Assembly: GCF_963675165.1 (NCBI RefSeq)
Contig: NC_087385.1
Location: forward strand, 392,501 to 456,500
Length of the DNA: 64,000 nt
Reading direction: 5' to 3'
Origin: Halichondria panicea
Taxonomy: Eukaryota > Porifera > Demospongiae > Suberitida > Halichondriidae
Part shown: one piece after another, positions 45,551-57,150 of the stretch
How positions within the stretch are numbered: position 1 is the stretch's first letter
How the letters are laid out: every line of letters begins with the position of its first letter
Position numbers and translations under genes: made by a program
The notes under the pieces: generated by a model
What the model was told of the DNA's origin: nothing
Databases searched by the model: none
Seen by the model: the letters and a program-made list of their open reading frames with translations, nothing else

Positions 45551-45948
45551 TACCGTACTTATTCGATTTAAAGCGACCCTCCAAATATGCGACACCCTCG
45601 ATCTTTTCCAATTTTCTGACCTCTAAAAATAGCGACTGCAGGGTCACAATTATTTTTTTATGTCGCGTCCTAAATAGAGGTCAAACCACAGCCTCGATTC
45701 CAGGCCGCAAGAAACAATGTAATTTAAGCGGCCTATAATCGAGGACAGTAGAATAACCTTCATACTGAGTGTGACTCGCAGCTCGGCAGAGAATCAAACC
45801 TTCCCTCTGGACAATGGAACGACCAATTAGATGTGACCCTCTAAATATGCGACACTAGGACTTCAACATAATTTTTCAACCTCCAAAAGAAACGACCTCT
45901 GGCTTCGTAATTATTAAAACTGTCGCTTTAAATCGAATAAGTACGGTA
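45551..45948. mobile_element. 398-bp MITE, TACCGTACTTATTCGA termini
   Basis: Terminal inverted repeats of at least 26 bp (TACCGTACTTATTCGATTTA… and the exact inverse at 45921-45948). The interior contains CCTCGATTCCAGGCCGC, also used in the hairpin at 47468-47531. Confidence 0.85.
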
Positions 45949-46374
45949 TTATAGAATCTATTTATTGCAATAGAATGATGCTTAATAAATTATGCAGAAC
46001 CTTTTTGGGATAGGACAAGCAAGTAAAAGGTTGAATAGGGCTCAAACAAAATGGAGTGTTATACCAATTGAACCCTATTGCCCCAAGTTTCATCCAGCAC
46101 AACACAAGTGAGTTATTAAACTAGTCAACACCCCCTGCATGGTACATGGTCTTTCTTCTATTTAAATTGCGGTACACAAAAACTCTATGTCCAGTTTGGC
46201 GCATAATTATTAGAGTGGTGCATAGCAATAGTTCGTACGTACGTAGAGCTGTTTCCACCAGGCTCAGCTGTACACATGCATGTAGCTTCAATTAGATTCT
46301 TTTCTAATTGCCTAAGCACCAGCAAATCCATAATTTACTTGACGCTCAATTGGAGTAAAATATAAAATATAAAT

Positions 46375-46807
46375 TACCGTATAGCTGGTCATTTTCAAGG
46401 TTTTTAAGGATTGACCTTATCTTGAATCTTAAAAATTTAGTGCCTTGAAAAATGGTTTATTTCCGGTTGAAAGACCTACTGTAGGGGTGTGGTTATTTGA
46501 ACCTCTATCCTCGAAAATTTAGTGCCTTGAATAATATATCGTATATCTTCTAATTTATAGGACACTTCTAATTACCCCGGACACTCTTCTGGACAATTTT
46601 TTTGTTCTAATACAACGGACACTCTGTGCTTTAATATTACTAAATATCCGGACAATACCTTGAAAAGTTGAGTTACATTCATAGACGGCAAGTAAAACTT
46701 GAGTGCTGCAATTAGATAGCTTTGAGTAGCTAGTTTTAGATAGTTATGGTGCAACTATTCAGTCGCACACTGCTCTATTAAATTATACAGTAACCCGCTA
46801 TACGGTA
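46375..46807. mobile_element. Probable 433-bp MITE with TACCGTATAGC termini
   Basis: TACCGTATAGCTGGTCAT at the left and ACCCGCTATACGGTA at the right are short inverted repeats related to the 1642-1871 family; internal sequence is different and contains repeated TTTAGTGCCTTGAA. Confidence 0.5.
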
Positions 46808-47940
46808 TGTTGTGGACTATTAGAGTGGCGCTTGTAATTGAAGAAAGACGGTAGTAGCAAGGGCATAATTATATAGAGGGCATGCAACTGACTGTCTATA
46901 TAAGGCCTTGCAAGGCTTTTCAAGAATGTTTTTCAAGAATGTGCTATCATAAGTATCCACATTCTTGTAGATATATCTATATGAGTGAGACTATGACTGA
47001 GCCCCTTCTTGGGTTTAGACTTTACATCCCCCCAGCCTGTAGATTCAATTTGCTCATACCTATAATTATACATTCAGGAATAAGCAGAGGTTCAATGAGA
47101 TTCTGCTAAAAAAGTCATTTGAGTAATTATTATTTGTAATGAGATTCATATCTGGTGGTTTTGCTGTTTGGCGTTGCAAGTGCACTGCAATCCACTGTAA
47201 CTGCATGGGTATCATCTTCCTGTACCCATTTTATGTTTCTACCTTCATGTTGTGATTATAGGTGTCATGTTTCTAAACGTAATGCTACAAGTTACTGTTG
47301 CATTGGTTGTAGCATTTCCGGAACCATAATACAGTGTGTTGCATTGGCGGGAGGACATTTCTATAGTTGGGAGATTACTATGCATGCATGGCGTATAATT
47401 TATATGTAAGATGTCGTTATGAAATGTGTGTACCAACTCATGCACTACACTATCTCTTGCATAGCTATAGCCTCGATTCCAGGCCGCGAAGAGAAAGGCG
47501 CCTTTCTCTTCGCGGCCTGGAATCGAGGCTAGCATAGCTATAGCTTCTATAGAGCAGTTTATTTTTATGGCCTAAGCGATTAACAAAAGACCCTAACTCT
47601 TGATCACCATGTCTGTTGCTAGACAATTTTCACAATAAAAGACTTAAGTTAATGTATTCAGTAAAAGACATCATATGATTCCTATACACACATCTTCCTG
47701 TACCCATTATGTTTCTACGCATGTTGTGATTAGGTGTCATGTTTCTAAACATGCATTACAAGTTACTGTTGCATAGTATTTGGTTTTTCAACACAACAAG
47801 TTAAGGCCGGAGTTCAACAATATCAATCGTGAGATTTTGCAATAGTGAACCTAAATCCTACTGATTTACCGCTATACTATAATTATTACAGTTTGGTATT
47901 CAGTTCATATAATTATAGCGTTTAATGGATCGTCGAGCAA
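46808..47940. other. Intergenic up to locus 15, with orphan promoter copy
   Basis: Contains an upstream block (about 47211-47290), an orphan M-type motif (TTCCGGAA near 47316-47323 with CATAATACAGTGTGTTGC), a perfect palindrome (47468-47531) and another upstream block (about 47692-47765). No coding exon accompanies the orphan promoter. Confidence 0.5.
47468..47531. repeat. 64-bp perfect palindrome flanked by 12-bp direct repeats
   Basis: TAGCCTCGATTCCAGGCCGC… is followed without loop by its exact reverse complement (centre 47499/47500). GCATAGCTATAG is present at 47459-47470 and again at 47532-47543. The same ends occur inside the 45551-45948 element. Confidence 0.85.
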
Positions 47941-48779
47941 CTACATTGTGCACATAGCACAGTTGATCTCTTTGTAGTTGTTGTAAGGAGGGCAAGCGAG
48001 TGCATTACACACAGCCTCAACATGACCAAACAGACCGTGAGTAGCGTATTCTTGACTTGAGCTTCCATGTACAGACTCGAGATCTTTATCAACACATTCG
48101 AATGTAGATCGCTTATGACCAGGGTGCACCCTCTCCGACATGAGGTAGCCATAGTACTCTCTCGTGAATCCAGCTGGACAAGAGCTTTTGCCGGGTACCA
48201 TTAGCACAAGGTCTTTAGTGGGCACCACACACACAGCACAAGGAATGTCATGACCATGGTTTCTTATGGTACTTTGATATTCAACAGGAAAAAGTGGGCT
48301 GTAGCTCTGCACACCACTAATGAATGGGAGGGTGTAGTCAGGATCATTGGGCATGCACAGTCGAGTAGTGCCACCACCAGCCTGATTATTGACACTCCCA
48401 GCCATTACTCCAGCATAGACTAGATTGGCTCCATCTCTGCAGGTATGCTTCCCCCACCTGGTGTAGACCACACCCCCACTCTTTGGTCCAGGGGCTCCAG
48501 ATGTACCAGGAGGTCCATTCATTCCGGGGGATCCTCTTGGGCCCACTGGTCCTTGTACTCCATCACGTCCGTCTCTTCCTCGTGGACCATCCCTGCCATC
48601 ACGACCACGGAGGACACTGACACTAGGAGTCCCACCAACAGGTACTGATCCAGACTCTAAAAAAATGTATTAAATTTCACATTATTCACATTTACATGTT
48701 TACCTTGTCCCAGTGCTAGTAGCTGCACAGAGCTGAAGACTCCAAAGGTAACAAATAAGAGAAGGCCAGACTTCATCAT
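47941..48779 (-). CDS. Short-chain collagen C4-like, locus 15 (intact, M-type)
   Basis: Exon 1 is 48704-48779 (MMKSGLLLFVTFGVFSSVQ) and exon 2 is 47941-48656, 263 aa, with a 47-bp intron. The spacer reads ESGSVPVGGTPSVSV; 14 triplets. Variable windows stand out: VNNQA in place of the usual HH/HY start, PG, and a two-codon-longer third loop SSSQEYATH. The NVEYQ segment is FPVEYQ, shared with locus 12. TATA 48823-48829; ATCCGGAA 48872-48879. Confidence 0.9.
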
Positions 48780-48822
48780 GACTGTTGTAGGTAGACTTAT
48801 ACTCCTCAACTCAAAATAACCT

Positions 48823-48879
48823 TTTTATACACTCTTTGCATTAGGTGTAGCATATTCACTGCTTGTAGCACATCCGGAA
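48823..48879 (-). promoter_or_regulatory. Locus 15 promoter (M-type)
   Basis: TATA 48823-48829; the palindrome is ATCCGGAA (48872-48879) as at locus 12. Confidence 0.7.
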
Positions 48880-49400
48880 CCATAATACAGTGTGTTGCAT
48901 TGGTGGGAGGACATTTCTATAGTTGGGGGAACTGAACACTTTCTATGCATCTACATAATTATAGGAATGTGCATAACAGCTCACTACACTATTTCTTGGG
49001 TAGCTAGCTTCTAGTAATTTAGTCTATCAGCGATTAACAAAAGGCCCTCACTTGTAATCACCATATTGTCCATTGCTAGTTAATGTTATATGCCGGGATA
49101 TAGTTGTGCAGCGAATGCCATCATTAAAATGATTTCCTTCCTCTAGATCTACACACATCTTCCTGTACCCATTATGTTTCTACCTGCATGTTGTGATTAG
49201 GTGTCATGTTTCTAAACATGCATTACAAGTTACTGTTGCATAGTATTTGGAATTCTTACAGCGAGGCCAGAGTTCTTCCATAGCAATCGTATACAAACAT
49301 TTTTGATACAATAGTGAACGTATTTTAGTCCTTACTGATTAACTTCTGTAAATCTGTGTTCTCTCATATTCAGTTCATAGAGTTTTTAATAACAGAACAG
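48880..49400. other. Intergenic, loci 15 to 16
   Basis: Contains the upstream block (about 49157-49235). Nothing else was recognised. Confidence 0.4.
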
Positions 49401-50230
49401 CTACATTGTGCACATAGCACAGTTGATCTCTTTGTAGTTGTTGTAAGGAGGGCAAGCGAGTGCATTACACACAGCCTCAACATGACAAAACAGACCGTGT
49501 ATCTGCCATTGTGAACTTCCATGTACAGACTCGAGATCTTTATCAACGCATTCGAATGTAGATTGCTTATGATCACCATTTACCTTCTCCGACATGAGGT
49601 AGCCATAGTACTCTCTCGTGAATCCAGCTGGACAAGAGCTCTTGCCAGGTACCATTAGCACAAGGTCTTTAGTGGGCACCACACACACAGCACAAGGAAT
49701 GTCGTGACCATGGCTTTGAACAGTGTCCTGATATTCGATATTGTAGAGTGGGCTGTAGTTCTGCACACCATTAATGAATGGGAGGGTGTAGTCGGGATCA
49801 TTGGGCATACACAATCGAGTGGTGCCACCACCAGCGTGATGATAATGACTCCCAGCCATTACTCCAGCATAGACTAGATTGGCTCCATCTCTGCAGGTAG
49901 TCTTCCCCCACCTGGTGTAGACCACACCCCCACTCTTTGGACCAGGGGCTCCAGATGTACCAGGAGGTCCATTCATTCCAGGGGATCCTCTTGGGCCCAC
50001 TACTCCTTGCACTCCATCACGCCCGTCTCTTCCTCGTGGCCCATCCCTGCCATCACGACCACGAAGGACACTGACGCTAGGAGTCCCACCAACAGCCACT
50101 GACTGATCCAGACTCTAGAAAATGTTGTTCAGATAAAAATTCACATCATCCACTTACCTTGTGCCAATGCAAGTAGCTGCATAGAGCTGAAGAGTTCAAA
50201 GGCAACGAATAAGAGAATGCCGGACTTCAT
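49401..50230 (-). CDS. Short-chain collagen C4-like, locus 16 (4-base insertion avoidable by alternative acceptor)
   Basis: Exon 1 is 50158-50230: the first of the usual two ATGs is GTG, so the second is used. The usual exon 2 edge would be 50114, but a TCAG/CAGT duplication (CTGGATCAGTCAGTGGCT) shifts the frame. Splicing at CAGTCAG/TGGCTG (exon edge 50098) restores phase and gives 256 aa. Fourteen triplets and the ten-Cys domain are intact. Windows: HYHHA, GD (with KVN for RVH and KQST for KRST), QWQIH, and LFC for LFG, an extra cysteine. TATA 50267-50273; TTCCGGAA 50320-50327. Confidence 0.7.
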
Positions 50231-50266
50231 CACGAATGACTGTTATAGCTTATACTCCTTAACTCT

Positions 50267-50327
50267 TTTTATACACTCGATCTTTGCATTAGGTGTAGCA
50301 TATTCACTGCTTGTAGCATTTCCGGAA
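50267..50327 (-). promoter_or_regulatory. Locus 16 promoter (M-type)
   Basis: TATA 50267-50273; TTCCGGAA 50320-50327. Confidence 0.7.
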
Positions 50328-50838
50328 CCATAATACAGTGTGTTGCATTTGGACATTATTAGAATTAAACACAATAATGATTCTTATGGCGTGCCAGTAT
50401 ATACATTTGTTGCGTATAGCTAAAGCTTTCTAGTACATGTAATGTATAAAAGGCCGTCACTTGTGATCACCATGCATGTATGTTAGTCAATTTTCAAATA
50501 ATTATATGCAGTAAATCAATGTCATCATGATTCCTTCCTATACACACATCTTCCTGTACCCGTTATGTTTCTACCTGCATGTTGTGATTAGGTGTCATGT
50601 TTCTAAACATATGCTACAAGTTACTGTTGCATAGTGGTTATTCGTTCTTACAGCGAGCCCGAAGTTCTTCCATAAAATAAAAGTATGTGGACTTGACCTT
50701 GTAATCATTATTAGGTTGCTATAATTTTTAATCAATCTTACAAACGTTTTGAACAATAGTGAACGTATTAGTCCTTATACTGATTAAATACTCTATCAGT
50801 GTTCTATCATACAGTTCATATAGTTTTTAACGGAGCAG
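50328..50838. other. Intergenic, loci 16 to 17
   Basis: M-type upstream sequence with the conserved block (about 50550-50630). Confidence 0.4.
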
Positions 50839-51658
50839 CTACATTGTGCACATAGCACAGTTGATCTCTTTGTAGTTGTTGTAAGGAGGGCAAGGTAGTG
50901 CATTACACACAGCCTCAACATGACCAAAAAAACCGTGTCCCTGCCCGTGTGAACTTCCATGTACAGACTCGAGATCTTTGTCAACGCATTCGAATGTAGA
51001 TCGGTGATGATTACCATGTACCCTCTCCGACATGAGGTAGCCATAGTACTCTCTTGTGAATCCAGCTGGACAAGAGCTCTTGCCGGGTACCATTAGCACA
51101 AGGTCTTTAGTGGGCACCACACACACAGCACAAGGAATGTCGTGGGCATGGCTTCTTATGGTATTTTGATATTCAACATTGTATATAGAGTGGGCTGTAG
51201 TTCTGCACACCATTAATAAATGGGAGGGTGTAGTCGGGATTATTGGGCATGCACAATCAAGTGGTGCCACCACCAGCCTGATGATAATGACTCCCAGCCA
51301 TTACTCCAGCATAGACTAGATTGGCTCCATCTCTGCAGGTATGCTTCCCCCACCTGGTGTAGACCACACCCCCACTCTTTGGACCAGGGGCTCCAGATGT
51401 ACCAGGAGGTCCATTCATTCCGGGAGATCCTCTTGGGCCCACTGGTCCTTGTACTCCATCACGTCCGTCTCTTCCTCGTGGCCCATCCCTGCCATCACGA
51501 CCACAGAGGACACTGACGTTGGATTCAGACTCTGAATGGCATTTCAGTGTTTATTGCAATAACTACAATTATAGTGTCTCACCTTGCAATTCTGCTATTG
51601 CTAGCAGCTGTAGAGAGCCGAACACTCCAAATAGTAGCAGAAGGCCTGATTTCACCAT
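50839..51658 (-). pseudogene. Short-chain collagen, locus 17 (V-type pseudogene)
   Basis: Exon 1 is 51583-51658 (two extra codons before the donor) and exon 2 is 50839-51531. It is disabled by ACT-TGA (Arg codon of TTRLC to stop, near 51258) and a TATA insertion in the NVEYQ region (near 51183). The collagen repeats and most of the C-terminal domain are otherwise well preserved. Windows: HYHQA, GN (HHRST), HGQGH with GFF. The same two lesions are present in locus 19. Confidence 0.85.
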
Positions 51659-51716
51659 GGCTGATTTTTTCACGTGCAGCAACCGAACTCATGTTTTGCT
51701 GGCTAAAATTGTTTTG

Positions 51717-51776
51717 TTTTATACCCTTTGACTACATACATATACAGGGTACAAGTGCTTAAGACATTTCCGGGAA
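51717..51776 (-). promoter_or_regulatory. Locus 17 promoter (V-type)
   Basis: TATA 51717-51723; TTCCGGGAA (one G shorter than usual) 51768-51776. Confidence 0.6.
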
Positions 51777-53276
51777 CTTATACTTGTATACTGTATGCTC
51801 CTACAGAATAATAGTATTATTGTTAGTGTAGGGTTTCATTGGTAGAAACTGAAAGTAATAATTACTATGATGACATACAATACGTTGTATGTACCTCTGC
51901 TGTAAGTCAATTTTCACTAATGATTTTCCTTCCTACACACTTGTTCCTGTATCCATTATGTTTCTACTTGCATGTTGTGATTAGGTGTCATGTTTCTAAA
52001 CATGCATTACAATTAAGTTAACGTAAAAAAATTATGGATAGCAAAATAATGATTGTTGCATGATTGTATTTACCAAGCTGGCAGTCTGTGTCAATCATAA
52101 TTATATACCTATAATGTTTTGCAAGCATCAAACATAATAATGCGAATTTTGCGAGTTGAGTTGATCACTTCCCAAAAGTCATATCCTGCATGATGGCTGC
52201 TTGAAAGTGATTGGGGTTGAGAAGGAGGGGGCGTTCTTAGAAAATCTTCACAGTGAGCATATAATTATAATCATAAATGTTATTGTACAGTGCAAAGAAT
52301 ATACAGTAGAACCTCAAGACATTCACCTTTTTTCCAGAGGCAGGCCGGATATATTACTGAATATGCCACAGTCCACCCACCTAATATTGATCAACAGCAG
52401 TCCACATTTTGGGCACATGCATACAATAACATGGTCGCCTTCAAGGAAGTGAATTAATTTACAAGGCACCTTAAACGCTGGCTCTATAGTTCTATGATCT
52501 TGTGTATATATAAATACAGTCCCATGCATGCAGTGCACGAGTCACCCAGCTGCTATATACCACGTATTACTAGAATATTTTGCTGGTGAAAAACCTTTGC
52601 GAATGAGCCAAATTAGCAGAAAATTGACCCTTTGCAATCTAACTATTGCGTTCTGGCAAGGATCGTGTGTATTTACTAGTTTAGATTTTGCGGATTTTAT
52701 TGTTGGGAATTGATTAACCATCGCAAAGTTCACAAATGTTTGATGCTCGCAAAACATTCTAGCAATACGGTATGCACCTTCTCTTCATACGCCCTTGCAT
52801 GGTGTTACTATATAGCAGTTCAACACTCTTACTCTTACCTATAAGCTTACTCTCTTGTATTTGTGTATTGGGGATGGTTTTTAATGACATTCATAAATTG
52901 GTCACCTACCCACATGCCACATGCATGCTATGATGACACAACACAAAATGGGCCAATCTGCTGAAAGAGGTGTCCTATTTCTTCTTTATTGTGACTGACG
53001 AATCAACTAATGAGGAGATGTTGTCTTGGAAGCAATTGCACATCTGTGGCAAGGACTCCCAATCACAGCTGAGAGAAGGAACTGAATAACGTTATCAGGT
53101 TAGTGTGCATGCTTCTCATGTCAATCATCAATCAATCTAGTCCATTCTTACTATACGACGCTACAACAATATAATTATACAATAAAATAACTCTTAATTA
53201 CCTGTACTGTAGTACTGTACATAATTATAATAGTTCAGTTTTTCGGCATTCAGCTCATAGTTTTAATAACAGAGAG
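51777..53276. other. Intergenic, loci 17 to 18
   Basis: Contains the upstream block (about 51947-52005), a MITE (52559-52772), and the roughly 300-bp 3' block (about 52870-53130). The run at 52304-52320 (CAGTAGAACCTCAAGAC) resembles one end of a pogo-like element but no partner end was found. Confidence 0.5.
52559..52772. mobile_element. MITE, TACCGTATTRCTAGAAT family, copy 3
   Basis: The left end TACCACGTATTACTAGAATA and right end GCAAAACATTCTAGCAATACGG are inverted repeats (with a small indel at left). Confidence 0.7.
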
Positions 53277-54105
53277 CTACATTGTGCACATAGCACAGTT
53301 GATCTCTTTGTAATTGTTGTAAGGAGGGCAAGCGAGTGCATTACACACAGCCTCAACATGACCAAACAGACCGTGTCCCTGGTGATGTGAACTTCCATGC
53401 ACAGACTCGAGATCTTTGTCAACACATTCAAATGTCGATCGTTTATGATTAACATGTACCCTCTCTGACATGAGGTAGCCATAGTACTCTCTCGTGAATC
53501 CAGCTGGACAAGAGCTCTTGCCGGGTACCATTAGCACAAGGTCTTTAGTGGGCACCATACACACAGCGCAAGGAATGTCGTGGTTAACATTTCGAACAGT
53601 AGCTTGATATTCAACATTGTAGAGTGGGCTGTAGCTCTGCACACCACTAATGAATGGGAGTGTGTAGTCGGGATCATTGGGCATACACAGTCGTGTGGTG
53701 CCACCTCCATTTTTTATGTGATGACTTCCAGCCATTACTCCAGCATAGACTAGAATAGCTCCATCTCTGCAGGTAATCTTCCCCCACCTGGTATAGACCA
53801 CACCCCCACTCTTTGGTCCAGGGGCTCCAGATGTACCAGGAGGTCCATTCATTCCAGGGGATCCTCTTGGACCCACTACTCCTTGCACTCCATCACGTCC
53901 GTCTCTTCCTCGTGGCCCATCCCTGCCATCACGACCACGAAGGACACTGACGCTAGGAGTCCCACCAACAGCCACTGATCCAGACTCTAGAAAATGTTGT
54001 TCAGATAAAAATTCACATCATCCACTTACCTTGTGCCAATGCAAGTAGCTGCATAGAGCTGAAGAGTTCAAAGGCAACGAATAATAGAATGCCGGACTTC
54101 ATCAT
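53277..54105 (-). CDS. Short-chain collagen C4-like, locus 18 (intact, M-type)
   Basis: Exon 1 is 54030-54105 (MMKSGILLFVAFELFSSMQ; donor GTAAGT) and exon 2 is 53277-53986, 261 aa, with a 43-bp intron. The spacer ESGSVAVGGTPSVSV is followed by 14 triplets; GVV replaces GPV. Windows: HHIKN, VN, HHQGH. NHDIPC is preceded by RNV rather than RNHG. DGAILVYAG has Ile for Asn, as in loci 8, 20 and 24. The predicted protein is identical to locus 20. TATA 54139-54145; TTCCGGAA 54192-54199. Confidence 0.92.
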
Positions 54106-54138
54106 GAATGACTGTTATAGCTTATACTCCTTAACTCT

Positions 54139-54199
54139 TTTTATACACTCGATCTTTGCATTAGGTGTAGCATATTCACTGCTTGTAGCATTTCCGGAA
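54139..54199 (-). promoter_or_regulatory. Locus 18 promoter (M-type)
   Basis: TATA 54139-54145, 33 bp upstream of the ATG; TTCCGGAA 54192-54199, then the shared CATAATACAGTGTGTTGC. Confidence 0.75.
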
Positions 54200-54709
54200 C
54201 CATAATACAGTGTGTTGCATTTGGACATTATTAGAATTAAACACAATAATGATTCTTATGGCGTACAGTGTGTACCAGTATATACATTTGTTGCGTATAG
54301 CTAAAGCTTTCTAGTACATGTAATGTATAAAAGGCCGTCACTTGTGATCACCATGCATGTATGTTAGTCAATTTTCAAATAATTATATGCAGTAAATCAA
54401 TGTCATCATGATTCCTTCCTATACACACATCTTCCTGTACCCGTTATGTTTCTACCTGCATGTTGTGATTAGGTGTCATGTTTCTAAACATATGCTACAA
54501 GTTACTGTTGCATAGTGGTTATTCGTTCTTACAGCGAGCCCGGAGTTCTTCCATAAAATAAAAGTATGTAGACTTGACCTTGTAATCATTATTAATTTTT
54601 AATCAATCTTACAAACTTTTTGAACAATAGTGAACGTATTAGTCCTTATACTGATTAAATACTCTATCAGTGTTCTATCATACAGTTCATATAGTTTTTA
54701 ACGGAGCAG
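54200..54709. other. Intergenic, loci 18 to 19
   Basis: M-type upstream DNA with the conserved block (about 54437-54510). Confidence 0.4.
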
Positions 54710-55529
54710 CTACATTGTGCACATAACACAGTTGATCTCTTTGTAGTTGTTGTAAGGAGGGCAAGGTAGTGCATTACACACAGCCTCAACAGGACCAAAA
54801 AAACCGTGTCCCTGCCCGTGTGAACTTCCATGTACAGACTCGAGATCTTTGTCAACGCATTCGAATGTAGATCGGTGATGATTACCATGTACCCTCTCCG
54901 ACATGAGGTAGCCATAGTACTCTCTTGTGAATCCAGCTGGACAAGAGCTCTTGCCGGGTACCATTAGCACAAGGTCTTTAGTGGGCACCACACACACAGC
55001 ACAAGGAATGTCGTGGGCATGGCTTCTTATGGTATTTTGATATTCAACATTGTATATAGAGTGGGCTGTAGTTCTGCACACCATTAATAAATGGGAGGGT
55101 GTAGTCGGGATTATTGGGCATGCACAATCAAGTGGTGCCACCACCAGCCTGATGATAATGACTCCCAGCCATTACTCCAGCATAGACTAGATTGGCTCCA
55201 TCTCTGCAGGTATGCTTCCCCCACCTGGTGTAGACCACACCCCCACTCTTTGGACCAGGGGCTCCAGATGTACCAGGAGGTCCATTCATTCCGGGAGATC
55301 CTCTTGGGCCCACTGGTCCTTGTACTCCATCACGTCCGTCTCTTCCTCGTGGCCCATCCCTGCCATCACGACCACAGAGGACACTGACGTTGGATTCAGA
55401 CTCTGAATGGCATTTCAGTGTTTATTGCAATAACTACAATTATAGTGTCTCACCTTGCAATTCTGCTATTGCTAGCAGCTGTAGAGAGCCGAACACTCCA
55501 AATAGTAGCAGAAGGCCTGATTTCACCAT
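54710..55529 (-). pseudogene. Short-chain collagen, locus 19 (duplicate of pseudogene locus 17)
   Basis: Exon 1 is 55454-55529 and exon 2 is 54710-55402. It carries the same TGA and the same TATA insertion as locus 17, so the gene was dead before the duplication. Differences from locus 17 are few: GPVEAVC for GHVEAVC and NCVMCTM for NCAMCTM. Confidence 0.88.
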
Positions 55530-55588
55530 GGCTGATTTTTTCACGTGCAGCAACCGAACTCATGTTTTGCTGGCTAATAATTGTTTTG

Positions 55589-55648
55589 TTTTATACCCTT
55601 TGACTACATACATATACAGGGTACAAGTGCTTAAGACATTTCCGGGAA
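55589..55648 (-). promoter_or_regulatory. Locus 19 promoter (V-type)
   Basis: TATA 55589-55595; TTCCGGGAA 55640-55648. Confidence 0.6.
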
Positions 55649-57150
55649 CTTATACTTGTATACTGTATGCTCCTACAGAATAATAGTATTATTGTTAGTG
55701 TAGGGTTTCATTGGTAGAAACTGAAAGTAATAATTACTATGATGACATACAATACGTTGTATGTACCTCTGCTGTAAGTCAATTTTCACTAATGATTTTC
55801 CTTCCTACACACTTGTTCCTGTATCCATTATGTTTCTACCTGCATGTTGTGATTAGGTGTCATGTTTCTAAACATGCATTACAATTAAGTTAACGTAAAA
55901 AAATTATGGATAGCAAAATAATGATTGTTGCATGATTGTATTTACCAAGCTGGCAGTCTGTGTCAATCATAATTATATACCTATAATGTTTTGCAAGCAT
56001 CAAACATAATAATGCGAATTTTGCGAGTGTTGAGTTGATCACTTCCCAAAAGTCATATCCTGCATGATGGCTGCTTGAAAGTGATTGGGGTTGAGAAGGA
56101 GGGGGCGTTCTTAGAAAATCTTCACAGTGAGCATATAATTATAATCATAAATGTTATTGTACAGTGCAAAGAATATACAGTAGAACCTCAAGACATTCAC
56201 CTTTTTTCCAGAGGCAGGCCGGATATATTACTGAATATGCCACAGTCCACCCACCTAATATTGATCAACAGCAGTCCACATTTTGGGCACATGCATACAA
56301 TAACATGGTCGCCTTCAAGGAAGTGAATTAATTTACAAGGCACCTTAAACGCTGGCTCTATAGTTCTATGATCTTGTGTATATATAAATACAGTCCCATG
56401 CATGCAGTGCACGAGTCACCCAGCTGCTATATACCACGTATTACTAGAATATTTTGCTGGTGAAAAACCTTTGCGAATGAGCCAAATTAGCAGAAAATTG
56501 ACCCTTTGCAATCTAACTATTGCGTTCTGGCAAGGATCGTGTGTATTTACTAGTTTAGATTTTGCGGATTTTATTGTTGGGAATTGATTAACCATCGCAA
56601 AGTTCACAAATGTTTGATGCTCGCAAAACATTCTAGCAATACGGTATGCACCTTCTCTTCATACGCCCTTGCATGGTGTTACTATATAGCAGTTCAACAC
56701 TCTTACTCTTACCTATAAGCTTACTCTCTTGTATTTGTGTATTGGGGATGGTTTTTAATGACATTCATAAATTGGTCACCTACCCACATGCCACATGCAT
56801 GCTATGATGACACAACACAAAATGGGCCAATCTGCTGAAAGAGGTGTCCTATTTCTTCTTTATTGTGACTGACGAATCAACTAATGAGGAGATGTTGTCT
56901 TGGAAGCAATTGCACATCTGTGGCAAGGACTCCCAATCACAGCTGAGAGAAGGAACTGAATAACGTTATCAGGTTAGTGTGCATGCTTCTCATGTCAATC
57001 ATCAATCAATCTAGTCCATTCTTACTATACGACGCTACAACAATATAATTATACAATAAAATAACTCTTAATTACCTGTACTGTAGTACTGTACATAATT
57101 ATAATAGTTCAGTTTTTCGGCATTCAGCTCATAGTTTTAATAACAGAGAG
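55649..57150. other. Intergenic, loci 19 to 20 (copy of 51777-53276)
   Basis: Duplicate of the spacer between loci 17 and 18, including the MITE, upstream block and 3' block. No independent gene. Confidence 0.5.
56433..56646. mobile_element. MITE, TACCGTATTRCTAGAAT family, copy 4
   Basis: Segmental-duplication copy of the element at 52559-52772, not an independent insertion. Confidence 0.7.

Noticed and set aside
51220-51516. Recurrent open frame of 98 codons on the plus strand over the collagen repeats (also at 55091 and 61693)
   Set aside because: It is the antisense shadow of Gly-X-Y codons: Gly/Pro-rich DNA lacks stops on the other strand. No start context or splice support.
52304-52340. 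Possible pogo-like element end (CAGTAGAACCTCAAGAC)
   Set aside because: No matching inverted end or TA pair was found within the spacer, so an element cannot be delimited.
52201-52452. Plus-strand open frame of 83 codons (copy at 56075)
   Set aside because: Identical in both copies only because of the segmental duplication; no recognisable domain and it overlaps repeat-like DNA.
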